Notes: generated by a model not told the origin, from the sequence alone. A stretch of 64,000 bases of DNA from Betaproteobacteria bacterium (GCA_016720425.1 JADKKQ010000004.1:283475-347474); one strand, 5' to 3'. Numbered from the stretch's first letter, positions 22,630 through 32,060 are shown. Numbers and translations are program-made.

Positions 22630-23688
22630 TTAGCGGTTTTGGCCGGCGTGTGCGAAGCGAATGCCGCCGTCGGCGCCGACGCTGCGGCCGAGGCGCCCGG
22701 CGTGCCAGAGGTGGTTGAGGTGGGCGATGGCCTCGCCCATGGCGAAGAACAGCTGCTGCAGGTCGAGGCGGCGGCGGAACAGAACGGGAACGAGGTCGGC
22801 GGCGGAGATCGGGCCGGCGGCGGCGCGGGCGGCGGCGGCGAGTTCGTCCAGCCGGGCGGCGTGGTGGGCGCGGAGCTCGGCGACGCGGCGGGCGATGCCG
22901 CGGAACGGCAGCCCGTGCGACGGCAGCACCAGCGTGTCCGGCGGCAGCGCCTCGAACGCAGCCAGCGAGGCGAGGAAGCGTGCCAGCGGGTCGGCGTCGG
23001 GCTCGACCGCCCAGATGCTGATGTTGGTGCTGATCCTGGGCAGCAGCATGTCGCCGGAGATCAGGATGCCCGTCGACCCGCAGTACAGCGCCGCGTGCTC
23101 GGGCGAGTGGCCGTGCCCCTCGATGACGCGCCACGGCCGTCCGCCGGCCGTCGTCGACTCGCCGTCGCAGATGCGCGCGAAGCTGGCGGGGATTTCCGGC
23201 GCGCCCTGCCGGTAGTGGTTGCCGCGGCCGGACAGCCCGGCGAGCGGCTCGCCGGCGAGCCCGTGCCGGGCGAACAGCGCGACGATGGCGTCGTGGCCGT
23301 GCCCGCTGTGTCCGCCGCACAGCGCGTGCGCGGTGAGGAACTCGGCGTGGGTCATGACCACCGGCGCGCCGAAGCGTGCCGACAGCCACGCGGCGTTGCC
23401 GACGTGGTCGGGGTGGCAGTGGGTGACGATGATCCGCCGCAGCGGCCGGCCGGCGAGCGTGGTCGCCAGTTGAACCTCCCACTGCGCGCGGGTCGGGGCG
23501 TCGGCATAGCCGCAGTCGACCAGCGTGGCGCCGTCGTCCTCGTCCAGCAGCCAGAGATTGATGTGGTCGAGCGCGAACGGCAGCGGCATCCGGATCCAGC
23601 GCAGCCCCGGCGCCAGCTCGATGGCCTGCCCCGGCGCGGGCGGCGCGGCGAACGGGTAGGCGAGCGGCTGCGGCAGGGGCACGGACAT
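22630..23688 (-). CDS. Metallo-beta-lactamase-fold hydrolase
   Basis: 352 residues. The MBL signature HxHxDH is present as THCHPDHVGN (about residues 95-104), followed by later metal-ligand histidines around IEGHGHSPEHAALYC and LPSHGLPFRG. The C-terminal third is helical with a RRLDLQQLFFAMGEAIAHL-type segment seen in MBL proteins of the LACTB2/glyoxalase II-like branch. Likely a thioesterase or glyoxalase-type hydrolase; substrate unknown. ATG 23688 (MSVPLPQPLAYPF) is preferred over the upstream in-frame ATG 23790. It ends 38 bases before phaC in the same orientation, so co-transcription with phaC is plausible. Confidence 0.85.
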   Translation of the reverse strand: MSVPLPQPLAYPFAAPPAPGQAIELAPGLRWIRMPLPFALDHINLWLLDEDDGATLVDCGYADAPTRAQWEVQLATTLAGRPLRRIIVTHCHPDHVGNAAWLSARFGAPVVMTHAEFLTAHALCGGHSGHGHDAIVALFARHGLAGEPLAGLSGRGNHYRQGAPEIPASFARICDGESTTAGGRPWRVIEGHGHSPEHAALYCGSTGILISGDMLLPRISTNISIWAVEPDADPLARFLASLAAFEALPPDTLVLPSHGLPFRGIARRVAELRAHHAARLDELAAAARAAAGPISAADLVPVLFRRRLDLQQLFFAMGEAIAHLNHLWHAGRLGRSVGADGGIRFAHAGQNR

Positions 23689-23884
23689 GGCGGGGCGCGT
23701 CGCGTTCGTGGCGTCGATCGGGTATCGGTGGAAGCGGCGAGCGAACGGTCGGGCGGGCGTGCATCGCGCCCTGCCCGGGAATTGGTGCAATGCAACATCG
23801 TCAGCGAAAGAGGTCTGTCTGTCAAGGGCTTATGCTATCTTCAGCGCTTCGCCCACGATCCCTTTCCCGGTGTCCCGCTCGCTC

Positions 23885-24337
23885 ATGCCCGCCGTCCCTG
23901 CCGCCGCCGGCGCCACGCCGGAACCGCCTGCCGGCGCGGCGGCGTACACCATCTCCGACCTCGCCCGCGAGTTCGCGCTGACGACCCGGGCGATCCGCTT
24001 CTACGAGCACGAGGGCCTGCTGTCGCCGCAGCGCCGCGGCCGGGTGCGGATCTACGGCGAGCGCGAACGGGTGCGCATCAAGCTGATCCTGCGCGGCAAG
24101 CGCCTCGGCCTCGCGCTGGCGGAGATCCGCGAGCTGTTCGACATCTACGCGCTGACGCGCAACGAGGCGGCGCAGCTGTCGAAGTTCCTGCAGATGCTCG
24201 CCGATCGCCGGGCGATGCTGAAGCAGCAGCGCGAGGACATCGACGCGGTGCTGGCCGAGATCGCCGCGCTGGAGCGCGACTGCCGCCGGCGCCTGGCGGC
24301 GACCGGCGCGCCGGCCAGGCGCGGGCGCGGCGCGTGA
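23885..24337 (+). CDS. liuR: MerR-family regulator, LiuR-like
   Basis: 150 residues. The N-terminal winged helix-turn-helix has the MerR signature YTISDLAREFALTTRAIRFY, EHEGLLSPQR, then the RLxxILRGKRLGLALAEI segment and a C-terminal dimerisation coiled coil (about 110-140). It lies 100 bases upstream of the leucine/isovalerate genes, and a perfect palindrome sits between it and the first structural gene. This is how LiuR regulators of branched-chain amino-acid breakdown are placed. ATG 23885 is chosen; GTG 23870 is possible. Assignment to LiuR rests on context plus family, not on specific residues. Confidence 0.85.
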   Translation: MPAVPAAAGATPEPPAGAAAYTISDLAREFALTTRAIRFYEHEGLLSPQRRGRVRIYGERERVRIKLILRGKRLGLALAEIRELFDIYALTRNEAAQLSKFLQMLADRRAMLKQQREDIDAVLAEIAALERDCRRRLAATGAPARRGRGA

Positions 24338-24352
24338 AGCGGACGGTGTCGA

Positions 24353-24380
24353 TTGACGTTGACGTCAACGTCATTTAGAG
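24353..24380 (+). promoter_or_regulatory. Candidate LiuR operator/promoter of the leucine cluster
   Basis: A perfect 20-bp palindrome tgacgttgacgtcaacgtca (24354-24373) starts one base inside a -35-like TTGACG (24353-24358) and is followed by TTTAGAG, a possible -10. MerR-type activators bind palindromes in the spacer of such promoters. It lies between the regulator stop (24337) and the isovaleryl-CoA dehydrogenase start (24440). Confidence 0.7.
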
Positions 24381-24439
24381 TCGCCGGTCCGGCCGGCCCG
24401 AAGGCCGGTGCGCGGCCCGATCGTTCAGGAAGGAACCCC

Positions 24440-25607
24440 ATGCGCAGCTTCCCCGCCCTCGACTTCCACCTCGGCGAGACCATCGACATGCTGCGCGAGA
24501 CGGTGCGCGAGTTTGCCGCCGCCGAGATCGCGCCGCGGGCGGCCGAGATCGACCGCAGCAACCAGTTCCCGCCGGACCTGTGGCGCAAGCTCGGCGACCT
24601 GGGGCTGCTGGGGATCACCGTGGAGGAGAGCTTCGGCGGCAGCGCGATGGGCTACCTCGCGCACATCGTCGCCATGGAAGAGATCAGCCGCGCCTCGGCG
24701 TCGGTCGGGCTGTCCTACGGCGCGCACTCCAACCTCTGCGTCAACCAGATCCGCCGCAACGGCACCGAGGCGCAGAAGCAGCGCTACCTGCCGCGCCTGG
24801 TCAGCGGCGAGCACGTCGGCGCGCTGGCGATGAGCGAGCCGGGCGCGGGCTCGGACGTGGTGTCGATGCGCCTCGCCGCGCGCCGCGACGGCGACCGCTA
24901 CGTCCTCGACGGCAGCAAGATGTGGATCACCAACGGCCCGGACGCCGACACGCTGGTCGTCTACGCCCGGACCGATCGCGACGCGGGACCGCGCGGCATC
25001 ACCGCCTTCATCGTCGAAAAGGGGATGAAGGGATTCTCGACCGCGCAGAAGCTCGACAAGCTCGGGATGCGCGGATCGAACACCTGCGAGCTCGTGTTCG
25101 AGCATTGCGCGGTGCCGGCGGCGAACGTCCTCGGCGCCGAGGGCAGTGGCGTCAACGTGCTGATGAGCGGCCTCGACTACGAGCGTGCGGTGCTCGCCGG
25201 CGGGTCGCTGGGCATCATGGTCGCCTGCCTCGACGTCGTGCTGCCCTACGTGCACGAGCGGCACGCAGTTCGGGCAGCCGATCGGCGAGTTCCAGCTGAT
25301 GCAGGGCAAGCTCGCCGACATGTACACGACGCTGAACGCCTGCAAGGCCTACGTCTACGCGGTCGGGCAGGCCTGCGACCGCGGCGAGACGACGCGCAAG
25401 GACGCGGCCGGCGCGATCCTGTACGCGGCGGAGAAGGCCACGTGGATGGCCGGCGAGGCGATCCAGTGCCTCGGCGGCAACGGCTACATCAACGACTATC
25501 CGACCGGACGGCTGTGGCGCGACGCCAAGCTCTACGAAATCGGCGCCGGCACCTCGGAGATCCGGCGGATGCTGATCGGCCGCGAGCTCTTCAACGAAAC
25601 CCGGTAG
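24440..25607 (+). pseudogene. liuA: Isovaleryl-CoA dehydrogenase, single frameshift
   Basis: It oxidises isovaleryl-CoA to 3-methylcrotonyl-CoA using FAD in leucine degradation. The N-terminal two thirds (MRSFPALDFHLGETIDM ... SGLDYERAVLAGGSLG, with the IVD-type catalytic Glu in LDYERAVL) read in one frame to about 25258. One extra G in cacgagcggcacg (about 25259-25261) then shifts the frame. Removing it restores HERTQFGQPIGEF and the remainder through RELFNETR. Everything else is full length (about 388 residues) and well conserved, so this is a recent mutation or a base-calling error. A good ribosome site (aggaaggaac) precedes ATG 24440. Confidence 0.9.
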
Positions 25608-25642
25608 CGCGCCGTCGCCGCGCCGCGACCCAAGGAGCAGTG

Positions 25643-26827
25643 ATGCAGAACGACCCCATCGTCATCGTCGGTGCCGCGCGCACGCCCATGGGCGGCCTCT
25701 CCGGCGACTTCGCGTCGCTGGCGGCCAGCGATCTCGGCGCGGTGGCCATCCGGGCGGCGGTGGAGCGCGCCGGCGTGGCGGCCGAGGACGTGCAGGAGGT
25801 GATCATGGGCAACGTGCTGCCCGCCGGCCAGGGGCAGGCGCCCGCGCGCCAGGCGGCGATCAAGGCCGGGCTGCCGCTGTCCGCCGGCTGCACGACGGTC
25901 AACAAGATGTGCGGCTCGGCGATGAAGGCGGCGATGCTCGCCCACGACCTGCTGGTCGCCGGCAGCAGCGACGTGGTGGTCGCCGGCGGCATGGAGAGCA
26001 TGAGCAACGCGCCCTACCTCCTGCCCCGGGCGCGGCAGGGACTGCGGATGGGGCACGCGACGCTGTACGACCACATGTTCCTCGACGGGCTCGAGGACGC
26101 CTACGACAAGGGCCGGCTGATGGGCGTGTTCGCCGAGCAGTGCGCCGACAAGTACGGCTTCACCCGCGAGGCGCAGGACGCCTTTGCGCTGGTGTCGCTG
26201 TCGCGCGCGCTGGCCGCCAACAACGACGGCACGTTCGCCTGGGAGATCGCGCCGGTGACCGTGGCGGGCAAGAAGGGCGACGTGGTGATCGCCGGCGACG
26301 AGCAGCCGGCCAAGGCGTCGCCGGACAAGATCCCGACGCTGAAGCCGGCGTTCCGCAAGGACGGCACCGTCACCGCCGCCAACGCGAGCTCGATCTCCGA
26401 CGGCGCGGCCGCGCTGCTGCTGATGCGCCGCTCGACCGCCGAGCGTCGCGGCCTGAAGCCGCTGGCGGCGATCATCGCCCACGCGACGCACGCGCAGGAG
26501 CCCGGCTGGTTCACGACCGCGCCGGTCGCGGCGATCCGCAAGCTGTACCAGGCCACCGGCTGGACCACCGGCGAGGTCGACCTGTTCGAGATCAACGAGG
26601 CCTTCGCCGTCGTCACCATGGCGGCGATGCACGACCTCGCCATTCCGCACGACAAGGTCAACGTCCACGGCGGCGCCTGCGCGCTCGGCCATCCGATCGG
26701 CGCCTCCGGTGCGCGCATCCTGGTCACGCTGCTGGGCGCGCTGCGCAAGCACGGCGCCCGGCGCGGCGTCGCGAGCCTGTGCATCGGCGGCGGCGAGGCC
26801 ACCGCGATGGGCATCGAGCTCTGCTGA
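25643..26827 (+). CDS. Acetyl-CoA C-acetyltransferase (thiolase)
   Basis: 394 residues, standard thiolase length. It catalyses the reversible thiolytic cleavage of acetoacetyl-CoA to two acetyl-CoA, the last step after HMG-CoA lyase and acetoacetate activation, and can also feed PHA synthesis. Motifs: active-site Cys in NKMCGSAMKA, GGMESMSNAPYLL, NEAFAV, and the C-terminal GGACALGHPIGASGAR with the second catalytic His/Cys region (ASLCIGGGEA). An aaggagcag ribosome site precedes ATG 25643. It follows liuA by 35 bases in the cluster. Biosynthetic versus degradative use cannot be told from sequence. Confidence 0.95.
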   Translation: MQNDPIVIVGAARTPMGGLSGDFASLAASDLGAVAIRAAVERAGVAAEDVQEVIMGNVLPAGQGQAPARQAAIKAGLPLSAGCTTVNKMCGSAMKAAMLAHDLLVAGSSDVVVAGGMESMSNAPYLLPRARQGLRMGHATLYDHMFLDGLEDAYDKGRLMGVFAEQCADKYGFTREAQDAFALVSLSRALAANNDGTFAWEIAPVTVAGKKGDVVIAGDEQPAKASPDKIPTLKPAFRKDGTVTAANASSISDGAAALLLMRRSTAERRGLKPLAAIIAHATHAQEPGWFTTAPVAAIRKLYQATGWTTGEVDLFEINEAFAVVTMAAMHDLAIPHDKVNVHGGACALGHPIGASGARILVTLLGALRKHGARRGVASLCIGGGEATAMGIELC

Positions 26828-26947
26828 CGCGGGGTCCGGCCCGCGCCGGACGCCGCTCGCCGACCCTCGCGCGATGCCTTCGACCGAACGCCTGCCGCAC
26901 AACGCTGCCGGAAGCCTGCCGCCGCTACGCTCCTGGGGCGGGCGCCG

Positions 26948-27910
26948 ATGAACGCGGCGCACCGTCCCGGTCACGCCGGGGTCTACGGCAAGCTGGTGCT
27001 GGTCGCGCTGATCTGGGGCGGAACGTTCATCGCCGGCCGGATCGTCGCCGCCGAGGTCGCGCCGGCGTCCGCGGCGCTGTGGCGCTACGTGATCGCCAGC
27101 GTTGCGGTGCTGGTCGCGCACGCGCTGCTCGAAGGACGGCTGCCGCCGCTCAGCGCGCGGCAGTGGCTGGGCGTCACCCTGCTCGGCGCCACCGGCGTGG
27201 CCGCGTACAACCTCTGCTTCATGATCGGCCTGCAGACCGTCCCCGCGTCGCGGGCGTCGCTGATCGTCGCGCTCAATCCGGCGGTGACCTACGTCGGCGC
27301 GATGCTGCTGTTCGGCGAGCGCACGTCGCCGGTGCGGGGCCTCGGCGTGCTGCTGGCGCTGGCCGGCGCCGCCGTCGTCATCGGCCACGGCAATCCGCTG
27401 GCGCTGTTCTCCGGCGGCGTCGGCACCGGCGACGCGATCGTCTTCGGCTGCGTGCTGTCGTGGTCGACCTACACGCTGATCGGCAAGCGGATCCTGGTCG
27501 GTCTGTCTCCGCTGGCGGCCACCGCCTACGCGTCGCTGACCGGCACCGTGCTGCTGGCGCTGGTCGCGTGGTGGCTGCCGGCGCCGATGAGCAGCGGCAT
27601 CGCGCCGCCCGAGGCATCGGTCCGCGCCTGGCTCGCGTTCGTCTTCCTCGGCGTCTTCGGCACGGCGATCGCCTTCGTCTGGTTCTACGACGGCGTGCGC
27701 GCGCTGGGCCCCGCCCGCGCGTCGGTGTTCATCAATCTGGTGCCCGTCGCCGCGGTGCTGCTCGGCTTCGTGCTGCTGAACGAAAGCCTCGAATGGTCGA
27801 TGCTCGCGGGCGGCCTGCTGGTCGTCTGCGGCGTCTGGCTGATCAACCGTCCCGCACGGCCGGCGCGGGCCCCCGTCAACCCACCCGTGGAAAGCTCCCG
27901 ATGCTGCTGA
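26948..27910 (+). CDS. EamA/DMT-family transporter
   Basis: 320 residues with about ten predicted membrane segments in two EamA repeats. The first runs from LVLVALIWGGTFIAGRIVA to the AGAAVVIGHGNPL region, the second from GTGDAIVFGCVLSWSTY to LLVVCGVWLIN. Members of this drug/metabolite family export amino acids, metabolites or drugs; the substrate here is unknown, though the position inside a leucine-degradation cluster is suggestive. Its 3' end overlaps the next gene by ten bases. Confidence 0.9.
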   Translation: MNAAHRPGHAGVYGKLVLVALIWGGTFIAGRIVAAEVAPASAALWRYVIASVAVLVAHALLEGRLPPLSARQWLGVTLLGATGVAAYNLCFMIGLQTVPASRASLIVALNPAVTYVGAMLLFGERTSPVRGLGVLLALAGAAVVIGHGNPLALFSGGVGTGDAIVFGCVLSWSTYTLIGKRILVGLSPLAATAYASLTGTVLLALVAWWLPAPMSSGIAPPEASVRAWLAFVFLGVFGTAIAFVWFYDGVRALGPARASVFINLVPVAAVLLGFVLLNESLEWSMLAGGLLVVCGVWLINRPARPARAPVNPPVESSRCC

Positions 27911-29034
27911 CCGAACAACAGCGACTCGTTCGCGACACCCTGCGCGCGTTTGCGCAGGAGCGCCTCGCCCCGCAGGCCGCGCGCTGGGACCGCGAGCATC
28001 ACTTTCCGCGCGCCGAGCTGGCGGCGCTCGGCGAGCTGGGCGCGCTCGGCATGGTGACGCCCGAAGCCTGGGGCGGCGCCGGCATGGACTACGTGTCGCT
28101 GGCCGTCGCGCTGGAGGAGATCGCCGCCGGCGACGGCGCCACGTCGACGATCGTCAGCGTCCAGAACTCGGTCGTCTGCGGTCCGCTCGCCGCCTTCGGC
28201 AGCGACGCGCAGAAGGAGCGTTACCTGAGGCCGCTGGCCGCAGGCACCGCGCTCGGCTGCTTCTGCCTCACCGAGCCGCAGGTCGGCTCCGACGCGGCGG
28301 CGATCGCCACCCGCGCCGACCGCGACGGCGACGGCTACGTGCTGAACGGCGTCAAGCAGTTCATCACCACCGGCAAGCACGCCGACACGGCGATCGTGTT
28401 CGCGGTCACCGACCGGAGCGCCGGGAAGAAGGGCATCACCGGCTTCGTCGTCGACACCCGGACCCCCGGCTACATCGTCGCGCGCGTCGAGGACAAGCTC
28501 GGGCAGCGGGCGTCGGACACCGCGCAGATCGTGTTCGAGAACTGCCGCGTGCCGGCGGCGAATCGGCTGGGCAGCGAAGGCGAGGGCTACCGGATCGCGC
28601 TGTCCAACCTCGAGGCGGGGCGGATCGGCATCGCCGCGCAGGCGGTGGGCATGGCCCGCGCGGCGCTCGATGCGGCGCTCGCCTACGCGCGCGAGCGGGT
28701 CAGCTTCGGCAAGCCCATCGCAGAGCACCAGGCGGTGAGCTTCCGGCTCGCCGACATGGCGACCGAGGTCGAGGTCGCGCGGCAGATGGTCTGGCACGCG
28801 GCGACGCTGCGCGACGCGGGGCAGCCCTGCCTCAAGGAAGCCTCGATGGCCAAGCTGTTCGCCTCCGAGATGGCCGAGCGCGTGTGCTCGGACGCGATCC
28901 AGGTCCACGGCGGCTACGGCTACGTCAACGACTTCCCGGTCGAGCGCATCTGGCGCGACGTCCGCGTCTGCCAGATCTACGAAGGCACCAGCGAAGTCCA
29001 GCGGATGGTCATCGGCCGTGCGCTGACGGCCTGA
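27901..29034 (+). CDS. Acyl-CoA dehydrogenase (short-chain type)
   Basis: 377 residues. FAD flavoenzyme oxidising acyl-CoA at the alpha-beta bond. N-terminal helical domain, middle beta domain with the substrate/FAD signature CFCLTEPQVGSDAAA and KQFITTGKHAD, and C-terminal helical domain with the catalytic Glu in QIYEGTSEVQRM. That Glu position is the one used by short/medium-chain dehydrogenases, unlike the IVD-type position in the upstream liuA. It could act on isobutyryl- or 2-methylbutyryl-CoA given the context (inference). It overlaps the EamA gene by ten bases, so it is probably translationally coupled. Confidence 0.94.
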   Translation: MLLTEQQRLVRDTLRAFAQERLAPQAARWDREHHFPRAELAALGELGALGMVTPEAWGGAGMDYVSLAVALEEIAAGDGATSTIVSVQNSVVCGPLAAFGSDAQKERYLRPLAAGTALGCFCLTEPQVGSDAAAIATRADRDGDGYVLNGVKQFITTGKHADTAIVFAVTDRSAGKKGITGFVVDTRTPGYIVARVEDKLGQRASDTAQIVFENCRVPAANRLGSEGEGYRIALSNLEAGRIGIAAQAVGMARAALDAALAYARERVSFGKPIAEHQAVSFRLADMATEVEVARQMVWHAATLRDAGQPCLKEASMAKLFASEMAERVCSDAIQVHGGYGYVNDFPVERIWRDVRVCQIYEGTSEVQRMVIGRALTA

Positions 29035-29055
29035 TCACACGGAGGTGCACACACG

Positions 29056-29661
29056 ATGACTGCCCCGATCGACTTCTACTTCGACTTCTCGTCGCCCTAC
29101 GGCTGTCTCGCGGCGCAGCGCATCGAGGCGCTGGCCGCGAAGCACGGCCGCAGCGTCGACTGGCATCCGGTGCTGCTGGGCGCGATCTTCAAGGCGACCG
29201 GCGGCGCGCCGCTGACCGAGCTGCCGCTGAAAGCCGACTACGCGCGCCGCGACTTCGAGCGCAGCGCGCGCTTCCACGGCATCGACGGGTTCCGCCTGCC
29301 GGCGAAATTCCCGATCGCGACCCAGGCGCCGGCGCGGATCGTGCTGTGGCTGAAGGGGAGCGACCCGCTGCTGGCCGCACGCGTCGCCAAGGCGCTCTAT
29401 CGCGCGTACTTCTTCGACGGCGTCGACATCTCGTCGCCGGAGCGGGCGGCGGCGGTCGCGGCGACCGAGGGGGTCGATGCGGCTGCGGCGCGCGCGGCCG
29501 TCGACGATCCGGCGATCAAGGAGGCGCTGAAGGACGAGGTCGAGCGCGCCCTCGCGCGCGGCGTGTTCGGCTCGCCCTTCGTCATCGTCGACGGCGAGCC
29601 GTTCTGGGGCCTCGACCGCTTCGACCAGATCGATCGCTGGCTCGCCAGCGGCGGTTTCTGA
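29056..29661 (+). CDS. DsbA-fold isomerase, 2-hydroxychromene-2-carboxylate isomerase-like
   Basis: 201 residues, thioredoxin-fold with a helical insert (GST-kappa/HCCA isomerase family). The N-terminal motif FYFDFSSPYGCLAAQRI carries the Ser of the active site in place of the DsbA CxxC, and GVFGSPFVIVDGEPFWG gives the cis-Pro loop and glutathione contact. Family members isomerise chromene carboxylates in aromatic degradation with glutathione. The substrate here is unknown, and the leucine-cluster context does not call for this reaction. It follows the acyl-CoA dehydrogenase by 22 bases and precedes a GST. A paralogue lies at 37848. Confidence 0.88.
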   Translation: MTAPIDFYFDFSSPYGCLAAQRIEALAAKHGRSVDWHPVLLGAIFKATGGAPLTELPLKADYARRDFERSARFHGIDGFRLPAKFPIATQAPARIVLWLKGSDPLLAARVAKALYRAYFFDGVDISSPERAAAVAATEGVDAAAARAAVDDPAIKEALKDEVERALARGVFGSPFVIVDGEPFWGLDRFDQIDRWLASGGF

Positions 29662-29693
29662 GCGCCACCCGCAGCTCATCAGGAAAGCATCGC

Positions 29694-30332
29694 ATGGCCG
29701 AATACATGCTTCACTGCTTCGCGCAGTCGGGCAACGCCTACAAGGTGGCGCTGACGCTGCAGCTCGCCGACGCCGACTGGGCGCCGCGCTTCGTCGACTT
29801 CTTCGGCGGCGAGACGAAGACGCCGGCCTACCGGGCGATCAACGTGATGGGCGAGGTGCCGGTGCTCGAACACCGCGGCCAGTCGCTCGCGCAATCGGGC
29901 GTGATCCTCGACTATCTCGCGACCACGCTCGGCCGTTTCGGCGCCAATGACGAAGACGAGCGGCGCGAGATCCTGCGCTGGCTGCTGTGGGACAACCACA
30001 AGCTCACCAGCTACACGGCGACGCTGCGCTTCCTGCGCCTGCTCGCGCCGACGCCGGCCGATCCGGCGGTGATCGCGTTCCTGCGCGGGCGCGCCGAAAT
30101 CGCCTGGGGCGTGCTCGACACGCATCTCGCCGGACGCACGCACGTCGTCGGCGAGCGCCTCACCATCGCCGATCTCTCGCTCTGCGGCTACCTTTTCTGG
30201 CCCGACGAGATCGGCGTCGACTGGGCGGGCTATCCGAACATCGCGGCCTGGCTCGGCCGGATCCGAGGGACCCCGCGCTGGAGCGCGCCCTACGCGCTGA
30301 TGCCCGGGCATCCGTTGCCGGCGAAGGCCTGA
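29694..30332 (+). CDS. Glutathione S-transferase
   Basis: 212 residues. N-terminal thioredoxin-like domain (LHCFAQSGNAYKVALTLQLA, with SGN as the likely catalytic Ser region; INVMGEVPVLEHRGQSLAQS for glutathione gamma-Glu binding) and an all-helical C-terminal domain with GERLTIADLSLCGYLFW. Cytosolic. Paired with the glutathione-dependent isomerase-like gene just upstream, suggesting a shared glutathione-linked step or detoxification. Start ATG 29694 has an aggaaag ribosome site. Confidence 0.92.
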   Translation: MAEYMLHCFAQSGNAYKVALTLQLADADWAPRFVDFFGGETKTPAYRAINVMGEVPVLEHRGQSLAQSGVILDYLATTLGRFGANDEDERREILRWLLWDNHKLTSYTATLRFLRLLAPTPADPAVIAFLRGRAEIAWGVLDTHLAGRTHVVGERLTIADLSLCGYLFWPDEIGVDWAGYPNIAAWLGRIRGTPRWSAPYALMPGHPLPAKA

Positions 30333-30445
30333 TCACGATTCAGAGCCCGCCTCCGACCCGCGGCAGACCGCGGTTTGCTATGCTCACAGCGCGGCTTGCC
30401 GAATTCCAGCGAGCCTGATCCGACCCTGCCGCCACCCGAACCGCC

Positions 30446-32053
30446 ATGCCCGTGATCGAATCCAAGCTCGACCCGCGCGACCCGATGTTCGTGCGCAACC
30501 GCGAGGCGATGGCCGCGCTGGTCGCCGACCTGCGGGCGAAGGTGGCGATCATCGAGCAGGGCGGCGGCGACGCCGCACGCGCCAAGCACCAGGGGCGCGG
30601 CAAGCTGCTGCCGCGCGAGCGCGTGCGCACGCTGCTCGATCCGGGCTCGCCGTTTCTCGAGTTCTCGCAGTTCGCCGCCTGGGCGATGTACGACGACGCG
30701 ATCGCCGCCGCCGGGATCATCACCGGCATCGGCCGCGTCGCCGGCCGCGAGTGCGTGATCATCTGCAACGACGCCACCGTCAAGGGCGGCACCTACTATC
30801 CGCTGACGGTGAAGAAGCACCTGCGCGCGCAGGACATCGCCCGCGAGAACAACCTGCCCTGCATCTACCTCGTCGATTCGGGCGGCGCGAACCTGCCCAA
30901 CCAGGTCGACGTCTTCCCCGACCGCGATCACTTCGGGCGCATCTTCTACAACCAGGCGACGATGTCGGCCGAGGGCATCCCGCAGATCGCCGTGGTGATG
31001 GGCTCGTGCACGGCGGGCGGCGCCTACGTGCCGGCGATGGCCGACGAGTCGATCATCGTCAAGGAGCAGGGGACGATCTTCCTCGCCGGCCCGCCGCTGG
31101 TGAAGGCGGCGACCGGCGAGATCGTCTCCGCCGAGGCGCTGGGCGGCGCCGACGTGCACACGCGGATCTCGGGCGTGGCCGATCACTACGCGCTCAACGA
31201 CCACCACGCGCTGTCGATCGCGCGCGGCATCGTCGGCAACCTCAACCGCCCGAAGCGCGTCGACCTCGAGGTCCTGCCGCCGGTCGCGCCGCGCTATCCG
31301 GCCGAGGACCTCCACGGCGTCATCAACGCCGACATCCGCAAGCCCTACGACGTCCGCGAGGTGATCGCGCGCATCGTCGACGGCAGCGTCTTCGACGAGT
31401 TCAAGGCGCGCTACGGGACGACGCTGGTGACCGGCTTCGCGCGGCTATCGGGCTATCCGGTCGGCATCGTCGCCAACAACGGCGTGCTCTACTCGGAGTC
31501 GGCGCTGAAGGGCGCGCACTTCGTCGAGCTCTGCGCGCAGCGGCGCATCCCGCTCCTGTTCCTGCAGAACATCACCGGCTTCATGGTGGGGCAGAAATAC
31601 GAAGCCGGCGGCATCGCGCGGGACGGCGCCAAGATGGTGACCGCGGTGTCCTGCGCCGAGGTGCCGAAGTTCACGGTGATCATCGGCGGCAGCTACGGCG
31701 CCGGCAACTACGGGATGTGCGGCCGCGCGTTCAACCCGCGCTTCCTGTGGATGTGGCCGAACGCGCGCATCTCGGTGATGGGCGGCGAGCAGGCGGCGAC
31801 GGTGCTGGCGACGATCCGCCGCGACGGCATCGAGGCGAAGGGCGGCACCTGGAGCGCCGCCGACGAGGAGTCGTTCAAGGCGCCGGTGCGCGCGCAGTAC
31901 GAGCAGGAAGGCCACCCCTATTTCGCCAGCGCGCGATTGTGGGACGACGGCGTCATCGACCCGGCGGACACGCGGCAGGTGCTGGGCCTGGCGCTCTCCG
32001 CCGCGCTCAACCAGCCGATCGGGCCGACCCGCTTCGGCGTGTTCAGGATGTGA
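30446..32053 (+). CDS. liuB: 3-Methylcrotonyl-CoA carboxylase, beta (carboxyltransferase) subunit
   Basis: 535 residues, normal size. It transfers CO2 from carboxybiotin to 3-methylcrotonyl-CoA, giving 3-methylglutaconyl-CoA. Two crotonase-like carboxyltransferase halves are visible: the first contains GRGKLLPRERVRTLLDPG and YLVDSGGANLPNQ, GSCTAGGAYVPAMADES; the second contains FLQNITGFMVGQKYEAGGIA and GGSYGAGNYGMCGRAFNPRF. These are the oxyanion/acyl-CoA binding segments typical of MCC-beta rather than propionyl-CoA carboxylase. The alpha subunit is at 33576, separated by a hydratase and a DUF4126 gene. Confidence 0.96.
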   Translation: MPVIESKLDPRDPMFVRNREAMAALVADLRAKVAIIEQGGGDAARAKHQGRGKLLPRERVRTLLDPGSPFLEFSQFAAWAMYDDAIAAAGIITGIGRVAGRECVIICNDATVKGGTYYPLTVKKHLRAQDIARENNLPCIYLVDSGGANLPNQVDVFPDRDHFGRIFYNQATMSAEGIPQIAVVMGSCTAGGAYVPAMADESIIVKEQGTIFLAGPPLVKAATGEIVSAEALGGADVHTRISGVADHYALNDHHALSIARGIVGNLNRPKRVDLEVLPPVAPRYPAEDLHGVINADIRKPYDVREVIARIVDGSVFDEFKARYGTTLVTGFARLSGYPVGIVANNGVLYSESALKGAHFVELCAQRRIPLLFLQNITGFMVGQKYEAGGIARDGAKMVTAVSCAEVPKFTVIIGGSYGAGNYGMCGRAFNPRFLWMWPNARISVMGGEQAATVLATIRRDGIEAKGGTWSAADEESFKAPVRAQYEQEGHPYFASARLWDDGVIDPADTRQVLGLALSAALNQPIGPTRFGVFRM

Positions 32054-32060
32054 CCGCGAG

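Noticed and set aside
24353..26827. A continuous frame that looks like an acyl-CoA dehydrogenase-thiolase fusion
   Set aside because: The join is produced by the liuA frameshift: about 125 garbled codons lie between the true dehydrogenase part and the thiolase start at 25643.
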